This document shows positions 46,062 through 58,087 of a stretch of 64,000 nt of DNA, piece by piece. Positions within the stretch are counted from its first letter, which is position 1; the number at the start of each line of letters is the position of its first letter. The position numbers and the translations under genes were made by a program. Origin of the DNA: Rhodotorula mucilaginosa (taxonomy: Eukaryota; Basidiomycota; Microbotryomycetes; Sporidiobolales; Sporidiobolaceae); assembly GCA_034406715.1 (NCBI GenBank), contig CP137864.1, positions 1,922,001 to 1,986,000 of the forward strand, given 5' to 3'. The notes beneath the pieces are model-generated. The model saw nothing but the letters and a program-made list of their open reading frames with translations. It had not been told where the DNA came from and did no database searches.

Positions 46062-46481
46062 ACCGACCGGTTCTCTTGCCGTCGCGCCACGACCACGACG
46101 GCGCGGCACTTTGTTTCGTCTTCCCTGTCCCTCATCTGTGCTTGTTTCCTTTCCCCTCTTGTCCCACCCGCCGCATCCGCAACTGCCTCCCTGTCTTCTC
46201 TCCCTCCCCTTATGCGCATGTGCTCGTTCGTCCGAGTTGATACCTGGGTCGTCGGATTCGCGGACTCGGGGGTCCTCGTAGACTTTTGCATCTTGTGCGC
46301 TGTAAAGACCACCCCATCGCCGATTCGACTGCCGTCTCAAAGCCAGAGCGATCAAGGTTGACATTCGCCTGACCAGCTCGACGAAGCCCGCTTGCTCATC
46401 CAGCTTGACCAGCGTTTGCGAGCGCGAGCTACTGCGCCAATTTACACCCTTCGCAGCTACACCTGAGCAGCTAGTAACGGC
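46062..46481. other. intergenic region upstream of DPH7
   Basis: About 420 bases, pyrimidine-rich after the transportin stop. No RNA gene or additional exon seen. Confidence 0.5.
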
Positions 46482-48031
46482 ATGGAAGCGACTTCGCTTT
46501 CAGCCGTCGACACTGTCTACTCCGCCGACGCTGTCGAGTTCTGCCCGGGCCGTCCGGGGTTGCTGGCTTGCGGCACCTATCAGGTCGTCAAGGACGAATC
46601 GAGCGTCCCCGCTGCCGAGGCAAACTCTGCAGGGGCGGCGGCAGACGGCGAGGAGGATCCGACCGCAGCGTCGACCAGTCCAGAGTTTACCAGATACGGT
46701 CGCTGCTTGCTATACCAGATCGATTCGGAAGGGAAGAACTTGTGAGTATGCTTACTAAACTCGCTTCGCTCGGCGAGTCATCCGCTAAGCATCTGTTTGA
46801 TCGCGCAGAAAAGAGTTGCAAAGATTCGATGGTCCCGCAATCCTCGACATGAAGTGGCAAGTCTGACCTTCTGTGTTCAAGCTTGCCCAAAAGAAGTGCT
46901 GATGAACATAAAATGCAGGTCTCCGAGGCGGTGGAACGATCGCTCCGTCCTCGCGATTACAGACGCCAAAGGTCATGTCCAGCTTCATGCGCTGCAGGAC
47001 GGCGGGGTGAGTACGCCCGCGGAGCCATTGAAGTGACAAGTGCGGCTAAAGTGCTGAGCTTGAGATCATGCAGGAAAAGCTGGAACCGCTCGACACCATC
47101 GCCTGCACGGATGAATCGACTCTGTGCCTCTCGCTCGATTGGTCCACTCGACGACAATCCACCCCGGAGTGAGCACCCGCTTTTTTCGGCGTGGTGGCGT
47201 GAATGCACATTCCGTGAAATAACGATGTCGGCTCGCGCTCGCAGTCCGGCATCAATCGTCGTGTCTCTTTCGTCGGGCTCGATCTGCCTGCTCGAGGGAG
47301 AAACTTCTTTCGAAGTGACTTCGACGTGGCACGCTCACGATTTTGAGCCTTGGATCGCCGCGTTTGACTGCTGGGAACCGACTACCGTCTGGACCGGCGG
47401 CGACGACCTTACTTTGAAAGGGTGGGACTTGCGACAAGGTTGCGATCGGCCGACCTTTGTCAACAAGCGGACGTGCGTGGCTTCTTGCGTCTCTATCTTA
47501 CAAGTCCGCGGTACTGAATACCATGCGCCTACACCAGCTTTGAAGGTGGCGTCACCTCTATACAAAGTCATCAGACGCGCGAGAACCTGTTTGCTGTCGG
47601 CAGGCGAGTCCGCTTTTTCTTCGCTGCGCCGCTCGTCCAAAGATTGACCTTTTTTCTCGACGGCCGGCAGCTACGACTCGCGCGTTCGACTCTTTGACAA
47701 GAGGAAGCCGCTCGTGCCGTTGACGGAACATGACGCCGAAGGTGGAATCTGGCGACTGAAATGGCACCCGACGGATCCGACGAGGTTGCTCGTCGCCGGC
47801 ATGCACGGCGGCTTCAAGGTGGTCGACTTTGACGGACTCGCTCTCAATGATGGTGTCGACGCGGACGGGTGGCTCACACCGGGTCAAGGCAGACTGCACA
47901 CGCGGTTCGATAAGCACGAGAGTCTCGCGTACGGTGCAGACTGGAGTGACGGCGGCCGGACCGCCGAGGGTCGAGACTTGGTAGCGAGCTGCTCGTTCTA
48001 CGACCACATGCTCCACGTCTGGTCATGTTGA
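46482..48031 (+). CDS. DPH7: diphthine methyltransferase, WD-repeat protein Dph7
   Basis: A 381-residue WD40 protein from exons 46482-46741, 46809-46856, 46919-47006, 47074-47168, 47245-47472, 47538-47603 and 47671-48031. Dph7 demethylates methylated diphthine so that Dph6 can amidate it, the last part of diphthamide synthesis on eEF2. Family signatures: DTVYSADAVEFCPG at the start, PAILDMKWSPRRWNDRSVLAITDA, DFEPWIAAFDCWEPTTVWTGGDDLTLKGWDLR, SYDSRVRLFDKRKPL, and GGIWRLKWHP. The end SFYDHMLHVWS is the typical last blade. Two introns (46857-46918 and 47604-47670) have GC donors; GT alternatives break the WD repeats. An Ala/Glu-rich insert lies in the first blade. Confidence 0.88.
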
Positions 48032-48162
48032 AATGGCCATACTTGCGAGCATTTCCGTCACAGCGGTGAGGCAATTTCTGGAGCACACCCCGACTGTTGT
48101 ACTCTAGTTTGAACCGAATGAGAAAGCGTCTAAGGTATATTGCAAGCTGCTCCGCTTGACCT

Positions 48163-48956
48163 TTATTGTCGCAGCAAGAGGTAGATGTACTCGCCGACCG
48201 TCACGCTCGAGATGTGCCGGTAGTCGCCCGTCAACGCCATCAAGAGCCCACCGAACGAGACGTAAGCCGTCACCTCGTCGCCCGTGCCGTCGTCGAACTT
48301 GTAGACCTGCACTCACACGGCGCTCGTCAGCACGTGAATTCTACATTGCCAAACTGGCGGCGGCACTTTGGAGTTGGGGGGAGGGCCAAGAAGGGTGGAA
48401 CATCCTGCCAGCGATTCGGAGCTGCAAGTGACTCACCTTTCCGTACATGACATACTCCCAGTCGTCCGCCAAGCCGCCCTCGATGTCTGCCCGCCAGCCG
48501 CCCGCGCCCGCGCCTTCCTTCCCTGCACCGTCCGGGTTGAGCGTACTTGCGAGCGCGAGGTTGAAGGTCGAGTCTGTCGGCAGGTCGATCAGGTCGGTGT
48601 TGATCTGCGTGGGCGTTTCGGTCAGCTATCACGACTTTGCGCAACGAGGACAGGCTAGTTCGAGCAGCAAGAGACTGACATCGAGAGTGAGGCGCATGTC
48701 ATGGTTGTTGGACTTTGCAGCGATGCGGGACACTGTGCCGCGAGTCGACTCGGTCAGCGCGCTGATTACGCTAGCATCCACGCCTACAAGCTAGCCATAC
48801 CGCGGTCAAACTTCTTGCCATCTGCGAGCGCCGTCTGGTCAGCTTTCATCCCAAGGTTGTCGAGTCCACGAGGCGGGAAGACGCACCCTTGTCGACCGCC
48901 GAGACGGCAAACATGTCGGTAAAGAGGATCGCAGACGAAGCAGCAGTCGCGGCCAT
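48163..48956 (-). CDS. RPB8: RNA polymerase I, II and III shared subunit Rpb8 (RPABC3)
   Basis: A 151-residue protein from exons 48956-48887, 48821-48801, 48732-48680, 48604-48437 and 48306-48163. Conserved features: ILFTDMFAVSAVDKDGKKFDRVSRIAAKS at the start, LALASTLNPDG, WEYVMYGKVYKFDD, VYVSFGGLLMALTGDYRH with A for the usual V before YVS, and the terminal YIYLLLRQ. The 21-nt exon 2 supplies DGKKFDR, which is a strongly conserved Rpb8 segment, so the tiny exon is well supported. Length matches Rpb8 (about 145-150). It faces away from URA2's 3' end on the same strand. Confidence 0.92.
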
Positions 48957-49392
48957 CTCGTGTCCGGTCCTTAAGGTTGCGGTCGAAGTGAGAGGAAGAG
49001 AGGAAGAGGGAGGAGCGAGACGTTTATGGCGCGAGCGTTGATCGGCGGGCACTGAGACTCGGTGCGGAGCTTTGAGCGAATAATGCGTGCAGTCTCGTAA
49101 GACTCTCAGACCGTGACTATGCGAGAGCGGACAAAAGTTGGATTCACGCTCGTTCGCGGACGGCGATGAACGAGAAAAGATTTCCCTCTCACTAGCTCTT
49201 CAACAGGACACTTGACTATACTGACTGGTCTCGGAAACACAAGCAGATCGCACGGTCTGTGCGGTGGTGAGTACGGCGGCCGAAAGCGGTGGTGGAAACG
49301 AGAAAATGCAAATGCAAGAGACATCATAACGAGAGAGAGGCGCGATGGAGAAGAAAGAGACAGGGAGGACATATGAAGATTGAATGCTACGC
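48957..49392. other. spacer between URA2 stop and RPB8 start
   Basis: About 436 bases, same strand for both neighbours, holding the RPB8 promoter and URA2 3' region. Nothing further seen. Confidence 0.5.
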
Positions 49393-52300
49393 TCAGGCAG
49401 TCAGACTCGGGTTGATGACGAGTGCGAGGAGAGCCTGTAGTTGTGAGAGGCAGAGGAAAGGGTCAGTCTCGAAGGAATGTCTACGCCGCACCCCCGGAGC
49501 GGGACTCCACGCTCGCGAGAGAGAGAGAAAGAGAAGCTCACCATCCTCACGAACAGACCGAAGCGCTGTAATGGCGGACAAGCAGGGCAGTGTCAGTTTC
49601 GTCTTTATCCTTCGTCAGTCAGAAATTTCTCTCTCTCTCGAGGTGGCGGGCTCGGGAGCGCGCTATAAACGGAGGCTTCGAGCAGCGAAGAGAGAGTCGT
49701 CGCAAATACTCACCATTTGGCGCATGTAGGCGGCGCGGCGGGCGTCAAAGTCGACGCTCGGGTCAAGTTCCTGGTTGCGCGGCAGCGGGTGCAGGACGAT
49801 CGTGTGCTCCTTGGCGCCCGAAAGGACCTCGTTGTTGACAATGTACGCGTCCTTGACCGACTCGTACTCGGCCTGCGAGGCGAAGCGCTCCTGCTGGACA
49901 CGAGTCACGTAGAGCACGTCCGTCTGGCCGATCACCGAGGCGAGACTGGTCGTCTCGAGGACCGGGATCCCGGCGCGCTCGGCCTCGAGCTTGACCGACT
50001 CGGGCATCGAGAGCGAAGGCGGCGCGACAAAGATGAGCGAGACCGAGTAAAGCGACAGGAGCTTGACGAGCGAGTGAACCGTGCGACCGTTCTTGAGGTC
50101 ACCGACCATGGTGATTGTCAAACCGTTGACCGTGCCGAGCTCCTCACGGATGGTGTAGATGTCGAGGAACGCCTGCAAAGACGGGGTCAGCTCCGTAAAA
50201 CGAAGCCGTACAGAAGCGTTAAACTCACCTGAGTCGGGTGCTCGCCAACACCGTCGCCAGCGTTGATGATCGGGACCGGCGAGTAGCGCGCAGCCTCCTG
50301 GGCAGAGCCGGCCGCCGGGTGACGGAGTGCGATGACGTCGGCGTAGCAGCCGAGGGTACGGACAGTGTCGGCCAGAGTCTCACCCTTGACGACCGACGAG
50401 GTGCCGGCGGTGACGGCGACGGTCGAACCGCCGAGGCGAGCCATCGCAGCCTCGAACGACGCCGAAGTGCGAGTCGAAGGCTCGTAGAAGAGGGTCGAAA
50501 GGACGCGGCCACGCATGAGCTCGATCGGGATGCCGCGCTCAGTGAGCATCCGCATCTCGGACGCGACGCCGAACAGGATGTGCAAGTCGTCACGAGTGAA
50601 GGCGCGAACGGAGAGGACGTGGCGGCGGTGGTAAGCCCGGCCGGAAGTCGCCAGAAGCTTGACGAGGCTCGCCATCGGCGACGCAGGCGCGAGCGCAGAC
50701 GAAACAGGAGCAGTCAACGACATCAGGCTCGGCTGCAGAGACGGCTCGGGGACCGCATCGAGGCGAGGCGAACGCGAGCTGGCAACCTTCGGCGACTTGA
50801 TGACCGATTGGTTGATCGGCGCGGGAGCGGACGGCGAGCCGACGGTTTCGCGCGAAGGGAACCCGAGCGATGCGAGCGACGGACGAGTGGCCGAGACCGA
50901 GAAACGAGCCTGGCGTCGGTCAGCTTTGCTGGCACCCGCTTGGGCAGACAGGTCCTGGCCGATCGGGAGGGCCTTCGAGACGAAAGAACCGTCTAAGAAG
51001 ACAGTCTCGCCGCGAACGACAACCCGGTGAACCCCACCCGAGAGCTTCTTGCCGGCGATAGGCGACCAGTAGTCGCGCTTCGGCGCGAGGATCGTCCGGT
51101 CAACCTCGACCTCGACGTAGGTCTCGGCAGGCGGCGCCGGAAGGTCGAAGATGGCGCGCGGGTTTTCGGAGAGACGCGCAACCAAGTCCTCGATCGTCAG
51201 GCGGCCGTCGTGAACGGCAGTCAGGAGGAGCTGAAGAGCCTCCTCGTGACCAGCCTCCGGTGCGTACGATTCGCCGAGCTCGGCGGCGAGGCGCTGCGGG
51301 AGCGCGCCGGTCGAGAAGACATCGATCGTCTCGAGGTGCTTCCAGAGCGCAGCCTGGTCCTTTGCAGTCGGCAGGCACGTCGTACCCGGGAACTCTTCCC
51401 GGCTGAGGAAGAGCGAGTAGATCGAGACGTCGCAGGTCACCTTGAGGTCCTTGTCCTTCGACAGACTGATCAGGTGGATGTCGTTCTCGGTCTGCACGTT
51501 GCTGACGTGAACCGACCGGCCGTGGAGAGACGCGAGGAGGAGCACCGAGGCCAAGTCGGTCGTCCGGGCGTCGGTCACGATCGGCTTGTTGAGCGGCCAC
51601 GCCGAGAAATGGGCAGCCACGGTCGAGACCTTGTCCACAGTGGCGGACAGGTTCTGCGCCGGGAGGAAGAGGGTGCGAGTCGCCGAGACGATGTCGCCGT
51701 TGAGACTCGACGAGTTGTCGGCGGTCGCGGCAAAGCACAGCGAGTAGTCACAGGCAGCCCCCTCGGCGTTCTCGGAAGCAACCTCGAGGGCAGACTTGTC
51801 GGTGATGCTGGCCTTCTCGCCGATCGGAAGAACCTGAACGGTGGAGAAACCGCCGGCAAGGGCGGCCTTCGTGACCTTGGCAAAGTCGTCCGATCCCTCG
51901 GTCGCGATGCCCGGAACGAAGCAGCGAGCGTTGACGAGACCGGGCAAGACGATCGTGCGGCTCGAAGTCTTGTAGTCGACGCTCGAGATCGCGAGCGACG
52001 GCTTGCGCGCGAGGGCCTGCATGAACAGCTTGGCGCACTTGACGTTGGTCACGAGCGGCACGGCAAAGTCGACGGCCATCCGACGCGAGCGGTAACCCTT
52101 CGACATGTAGCTCGCCGGTCGACGGTAACGGTTCTTGGACGGCAAGTTGACGTAGAGGTCGATCTTGTTGTTGGCGATGTGCTCGCGGAGAGAGTACTCG
52201 GACTTCTGCGCGCGCTTCTCCTCGTCGTCGTCGAGCTCCTCCAAGTACTTGACGGGGACGCCGTGCTCCTGGAGGAAGTCAGCCGTTCCGACCGTGGCAA

Positions 52301-55300
52301 AGATGTTGTAGCCGAGGGTCTGCAGCTGACGGATCGGCGGGAGCATCTCGAGCTTCTCCTTGTAAGGGCCGATGGAGAACAGGATGTTCTTCTTCGGCAT
52401 CTTCATGCCGGTGGACAGCAGCGCCTTGATGTAGGCCTCGTACTTGTCCTTGCCGAAGCAAGCGACCTCGCCGGTCGACGCCATCTCTGCGCGTGCAAAT
52501 GAGCATCAATCAGCATCTCGCGAGGGAAAACCGGGTTGGAAGGGGGGCCTCGTCACGAACCGACGCCAAGAATCGGGTCTGCGCCGGCAAGACGGCCGAA
52601 CGAGAACTGCGGAACCTTGATACCGACGTAGTCCTTCGGCAAGTTGAGCTCGGGGTAAGGAGTGACCGGGAGCCCGAGCATGATGTCGGTCGCCATCTCG
52701 ATGGCGTCGACGTTGGTGACCTTGGAGACGAAGGGGAACGACCGCGCGGCACGGACGTTGCACTCGATGACCTTGATCTCGTTGTTCTTAGCGAGGAACT
52801 GGATGTTGAACGGTCCCGACACGTTGAGCGCGGCGCCGATCTTGGCCGTCGCATCCTCGATGCGCCGGACAGTCTCCGGGTCGAGGTCCTGAGGAGGCAA
52901 GATCAGCGTAGCGTCTCCCGAGTGGACACCCGCATTCTCGACGTGCTCGGAAACGTAGTGCATGACGAGCTTGCCGTCGCGGGCGACGGCGTCCATCTCG
53001 ATCTCCTTCGCCTCCTCGATGTACTTGGTCACGACGACCGGGTAGTCGCGCGAAACGGCAGTCGCCTGGTTCAGGAAGGCGTCGAGGTCGTCGCGCGAGT
53101 AGACGACGTTCATCGCAGCGCCCGAGAGTACGTAAGACGGACGGACGAGGACCGGGTAGCCGACCTTTTCGCAGAACTCGTGGGCAGCCTCCAGGGTCGA
53201 CAACTCCTTCCACAGCGGCTGGTCGACGCCGAGGTTGTCGAGCATGCGGGAGAATTTGTAACGGTTCTCTGCCATGTCGATGTTCTCCGGCGAGGTACCG
53301 AGGATCTTGACGCCCTGGCGGTGCAGCGGAAGAGCGATGTTGTTGGACGTCTGGCCACCCATAGAAACGACAACGCCGGACGAAGTCTCTGCCTCGTAGA
53401 TGTCGAGGATGGTCTCGAGCGAGATGACTTCGAAGTAGAGACGGTCGGCCTCGTCGTAGTCGGTAGAGACGGTCTCCGGGTTGTAGTTGACCATGACGGT
53501 CTTGAACCCACGCTCGCGGATCGTGCGGATCGCACGGACTGCACACCAATCAAACTCGACGGACGAACCGATACGGTAGACACCGGATCCGAGGACCATG
53601 ACACCCTTGTCGTTGAACTCGACGTCGTGACCAGCACCGTTGTAGGTCATGTACAGGTAGTTGGTGAAGGCGGGGAATTCGGCTGCGACCGTGTCGATCT
53701 GCTTGACGCGCGGAGTGATGCCACGGTCGATACGCAGGCGACGCACCGCGAGCTCGTTCGAGCCGAGCGCCTTGGCGACCTGCGAGTCTGAGAAACCGGT
53801 GCGCTTGGCGCAGCGGAGGAGGTCGGTCGGAATCTGAGCAGCGGTGTATCGGCTGTCGAAAGGAGCGAAGTCAGCTCCTCTCGTTCCGGAGCAGGCTAGA
53901 AAGGTCCTCAAAACTCACCCGACGGTCTTCTCGACCTGGACAATGTGCTCGAGCTTGTGCAAGAACCACTTGTCGATGTGGGTGAGCTTGTGAATCTCCT
54001 CGACGGACCGGCCGGCGTGAAGCGCGTTGGCGATGGCGAACATGCGCCGATCCGTCGGCTTCTGGAGCTCCTCGTCGACTTCCTCCATCGGGAAAGCGTT
54101 CTATTGCGCAACAGGTGTCAGTCGATGTCGCGCTCCTGAGAAGGGGATGGGAAAACAAGTTTACCCTGCTGAAGCCAGCGAAAGACGGGTCGATCGCCCG
54201 GATCGCCTTCTGGATGGTCTCTTCGAACGTCTTGCCGATAGCCATGACCTCTCCGACCGACTTCATCGACGACGAGAGCGCAGTCGAGACCCGCGTGAAC
54301 TTCTTGAGATCCCACCGCGGGATCTTGACGACGAGGTAGTCGAGCGACGGCTCGAAGCACGCACTCGTGTTCTTGGTGACCGAGTTCTTGATCTCGTTGA
54401 GCGGGATGTTGAGACCGAGCTTGGCCGCCGTGTACGCGAGCGGGTATCCGGTCGCCTTGGAAGCGAGCGCCGACGAACGCGAAAGACGGGCGTTGACCTC
54501 GATGATGCAGTACTCTTGCGAGTGCGGGTTGAGCGCATACTGGATGTTGCACTCTCCGACAACGCCGAGGTGGCGGATGACGTTGACGGCGGTCGTCCGG
54601 AGCATGTTGTAGTCCGAGTCGGACAGAGTCTGCGACGGCGCAACGACGATCGAGTCTCCAGTGTGGATACCGAGCGGGTCAAAGTTCTGGTCACGCACGA
54701 GCAGGCGTCAGTGGTGAGAAACCGGTAAGCGAGACGGGGAGTCGCCACATACCTCCATGTTGCAGACCGTGATGCAGTTGTCGCGGCAATCGCGAACGAC
54801 CTCGTACTCGATCTCCTTCCACCCCTTCATCGAGCGCTCGACCAGGACCTGCGACGACGTGGCAAAAGCCTTGGTGCACAGTTCGACGAGCTCCTTCTCG
54901 TTGTTGGCGAAGCCCGAACCGAGACCACCGAGAGCGAAAGCAGCACGGCAAATGACGGGGTAGCCAATGTCGTTGGCCGCGTCGATGCACTGCTGGATCG
55001 TCTCGGCAGCGGCGGACTTGGCGCAGTGCTCGCCGATCTCCTCCATGGCGTTGGCGAAGAGCTCGCGGTCCTCGGTCGTGATGATGGTCTGGATCGGCGT
55101 ACCGAGAACCTTGACGCCCATACCCTCGAACTCGTCCTTGAGCTGGATACCGACCTGCAGGGCAGTCTGACCTCCGAAGGTGACGTAGATGCCGTCCGGA
55201 CGCTCGTGCTCGATGATCTTGCGGACCGAGTCGGCCGTGACGGGCAAGAAATAGACCTTGTCGGCAAGACCCTTGCTCGTCTGGATGGTCGCAATGTTGG

Positions 55301-57052
55301 CTGTAGGAACGAGATTCGCGTCAGCTTCACCGTAATCAGTCACGAGCAGATTGTGATTGCGAAACTTACGGTTGAGGAGGATCGTGTAGATTCCTTCTTC
55401 CTTGAGAGCCTTGATCGCCTGCGAGCCGGAGTAGTCGAACTCGCCCGCCTGTCCGATCGAGAGACCACCCGAGCCGAGCACGAGCACCTTGCGGACGTCG
55501 ACGCGCGGAGTCAGCGCCGCGTTCTCGGCGGCGTCGCCACCCGGGAAGGTGACGGGGCCGGTGAGCTGCTGGCCGTTCGCCTGCTGCTCGAGGCTCTTCT
55601 GGATCGCCGAGATGAAGACGTCGAACAGGAACTCGGTGTCGCGCGGTCCGGGCGCCGACTCGGGGTGGAACTGGACCGAGAAGAAGGGGCGCTCGGTCGA
55701 GTAGATGCCCTCGTTCGACGAGTCGTTCGCGTTGACAAAGAGCTCCTTCCAGCCCTTCTGCAGAGTGGCCGTGTCGACCGCGTAACCGTGGTTCTGCGAG
55801 GTGATGTAGCAGCGGCCCGAGACGAGCGACGTGCACGGGATGTTGGCGCCGCGGTTACCGTACTTCAGCTTGAGCGTGTTGGCGCCCGAAGCGCGAGCCA
55901 TGAGCTGGTGACCCAAGCAGATACCGAAGATGGGGAACTTGGCGAGGTCGAGCGCCTGGGCGAGGAGCTCGGTCGTCGAGTGCAGGGTGGCAGGGTCACC
56001 GGGACCGTTCGAAATGAAGAGACCGTCGAAGGGCTCCTCGCTCGACGAGAGGTAGTTGTAGTCGTACGGGACGACCTTGAGCTCGACTCCGCGCTTTGTG
56101 AAGCAGCGGATCTGGTTGTACTTCATTCCGACGTCCACGCAGATAACTCGGAGGTTGCGACCGCTCGGGTGCTGGAGCGGAGTGACGCCGGCATCGGCAG
56201 AGTAGAGGACCGGCTTCGGGGTCGTGACCGCCGCGACGAGGTTGTCGGCGTTCGGGTCGTGGTACTCGACCTGCTCGTAAAGGTCGCGCCAGTTGCTGGC
56301 GCCGGCCTGGTAGGGAACGTCGCGCTTGCGCTGGCTGAGGCGACCGACGGTACTGCCGCGCTCGCGGAGCTTCTTGGTCAAGTCGCGGGTATCGATGCCG
56401 TAGACAGCGGGGATGCCCTCTTCCTTGAGCCACTCGGCGAGCTCGGAGTAGGCGGCGTGGTTGGAAAAGTCGTCGCCGGCGCCCGAGTAGTTGGAAACGA
56501 CCAGACCGGCGACATGGATCTTGTACGACTCGAACTCGCGCGGGAGCTCTGCCGGGTTGACGGTACCCTTGGCGGGACGCTTCGGAACACCGTACGAGCC
56601 GATGAGGGGGTAGGTCAGGACCAGGATCTGTCCAGCGTACGACGGGTCGGTGAGCGACTCGGGGTAGCCGACCATTCCTGATGACCTCATAGGTCAGCAT
56701 TCCTCGATTTGATCGCTCTGCGATGTCCAGGCCTAGGCGCTCGTCTGCACATACCGGTCTGGAAGACGCATTCGCCAGTGATGCTCTTGTCGGCGCCGAA
56801 AGAGTAGCCCTCGTAGGCGGATCCGTCGGCGAGTTCGAGGAGCATGCGCTCAGTCTGCTTGACCGGCTCGGCGCCCTTGAGCGTCGCGTCGGGACCAGGG
56901 AAGATGGTGGCAATCTCCTTCGACGGCACACTGACAATCGGCTGGACGGGACGGCCTGCCACACGCGAGCTGGGCGAAGCCGGCCGGGAGGGGGCGGCGA
57001 CGCGGGCCTCACCCGCAACCGCCAGGTTCAAAGGAGGGGGGTTAGCGGTCAT
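49393..57052 (-). CDS. URA2: URA2 multifunctional pyrimidine protein (glutaminase-CPSase-inactive DHOase-ATCase)
   Basis: A 2,310-residue protein from ten exons: 57052-56755, 56677-55370, 55300-54753, 54686-54165, 54100-53919, 53852-52561, 52486-50229, 50172-49714, 49565-49542 and 49434-49393. It performs the first two steps of UMP synthesis. In order: class I glutaminase (GICLGHQL holds the nucleophile Cys; VQFHPE the His), two ATP-grasp CPSase halves ([35 protein letters not shown]), an MGS-like regulatory domain, a DHOase-like domain, and aspartate transcarbamoylase ([25 protein letters not shown]). The DHOase-like domain has lost the metal His pair ([13 protein letters not shown] in place of the usual HVHLR), as is normal in fungi. 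A Met-Ser/Pro-rich leader precedes the glutaminase. The last two exons are 24 and 42 nt. The 3' segment is duplicated at 63742-64000. Confidence 0.95.
49523..49784 (-). repeat. URA2 3' segment, arm 1 of an inverted duplication
   Basis: About 260 bases covering the end of ATCase exon 8, the whole following intron, the 24-nt exon and the start of the last intron. The same sequence lies in inverted orientation at 63742-64000 with only about ten differences, most in a GA/CT microsatellite. Confidence 0.9.
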
Positions 57053-58087
57053 CGTCGAGTGCTTCGCCTGTGCGTCTGTGTGGATGCGAGTGGGCGAGGA
57101 GAGGCTGGGATCGGCAAGGACAGGTGCAGGATAAGGAGAGTCGCGTGCGTGGTGAGCAGAGACGTGGGGAGGGCTGATTCTCGGCGGCAAGTTCCCGTTC
57201 AGCAGTTTTAGTCCTCCAGAGCTGGTCTAGAGGCCTCCCGCGACGTTGCGCTGGTTGGGAGAAGAGCAAGCGAGGAAAGCAAGCAAAGGGGCCGAGCTGA
57301 TCTGGGGCGAGTCAATGCAGCACGTGCAGATCCCGTCCTCCCTCGACCCGAGAGGGTCCACGCCTAGCCACACCGTACTCTGAGCAGTTTTTGTCCCCTT
57401 CTAGCCACCTTCCACACGTCCAGAGTGGTCGTGGCGCCCGAGCGAGCAACATGATCCGTGCGCGTTGAAGCGTCGCCCATCGATGGCCCACCCCAACCTC
57501 CCGTCCTCCGCTGCCACGATCCCTGACACCCACCCGAGTCGATACAGGCGATACTGGACGTTGAATGTACCCCATCGAGGCGGACGGTGGATCGACAGGT
57601 CGGTGAGACGGACGGGAGGGCAGCTAGTGCGTCGTGTGGATCCGGGCGACAACGCGCGACGGCGGTATTCTCCTCGCCAGACAGAGATGCGAGACGCAGG
57701 AGCATACACAGCCAGTCATTCCAATGCTTTCCTCGACTACTGCATGCCCATATAGGTACCGTGCCGAGGAAAGGAGAGGGAAGAGGAGAAAGAGAGAGGG
57801 TGCACGCCGAGCTCTGGGGAAACGGCGGGCGGCAGCGGGTGAGCCGCTCCGAGCTCCGGACTTGAGCTTCTCGTCGCCTTGTCGAGCTATTCAACCCCGC
57901 TTTGCCCTCGGAAAGCGCACTCAGCATGCAGGTTGCAGCACCGACCATCCCAGGCGCTCAACAACCGCTCGAAGCAGCGAAAGGAGCTTTCACGTGCGTG
58001 AATCCGTGCGAGGAGAAAATGTTGCAACCAGAACGGTTCACCTCACAGACTCGACATGAGGTGGCCCTGTCGATGAATGGGTACGAG
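57053..58087. other. intergenic region upstream of URA2
   Basis: About 1.03 kb between the SulP gene stop and the URA2 start, same strand. Open frames on both strands are Arg/Ser/Pro-rich with no domain. It likely contains the URA2 promoter. Confidence 0.5.

Noticed and set aside
51027-52502. 491-codon open frame on the plus strand, and others at 52493-53791 and 55026-56681
   Set aside because: They are antisense to the highly conserved URA2 coding exons; their Arg/Val/Glu-rich composition is what reverse-complemented GC-rich codons give.
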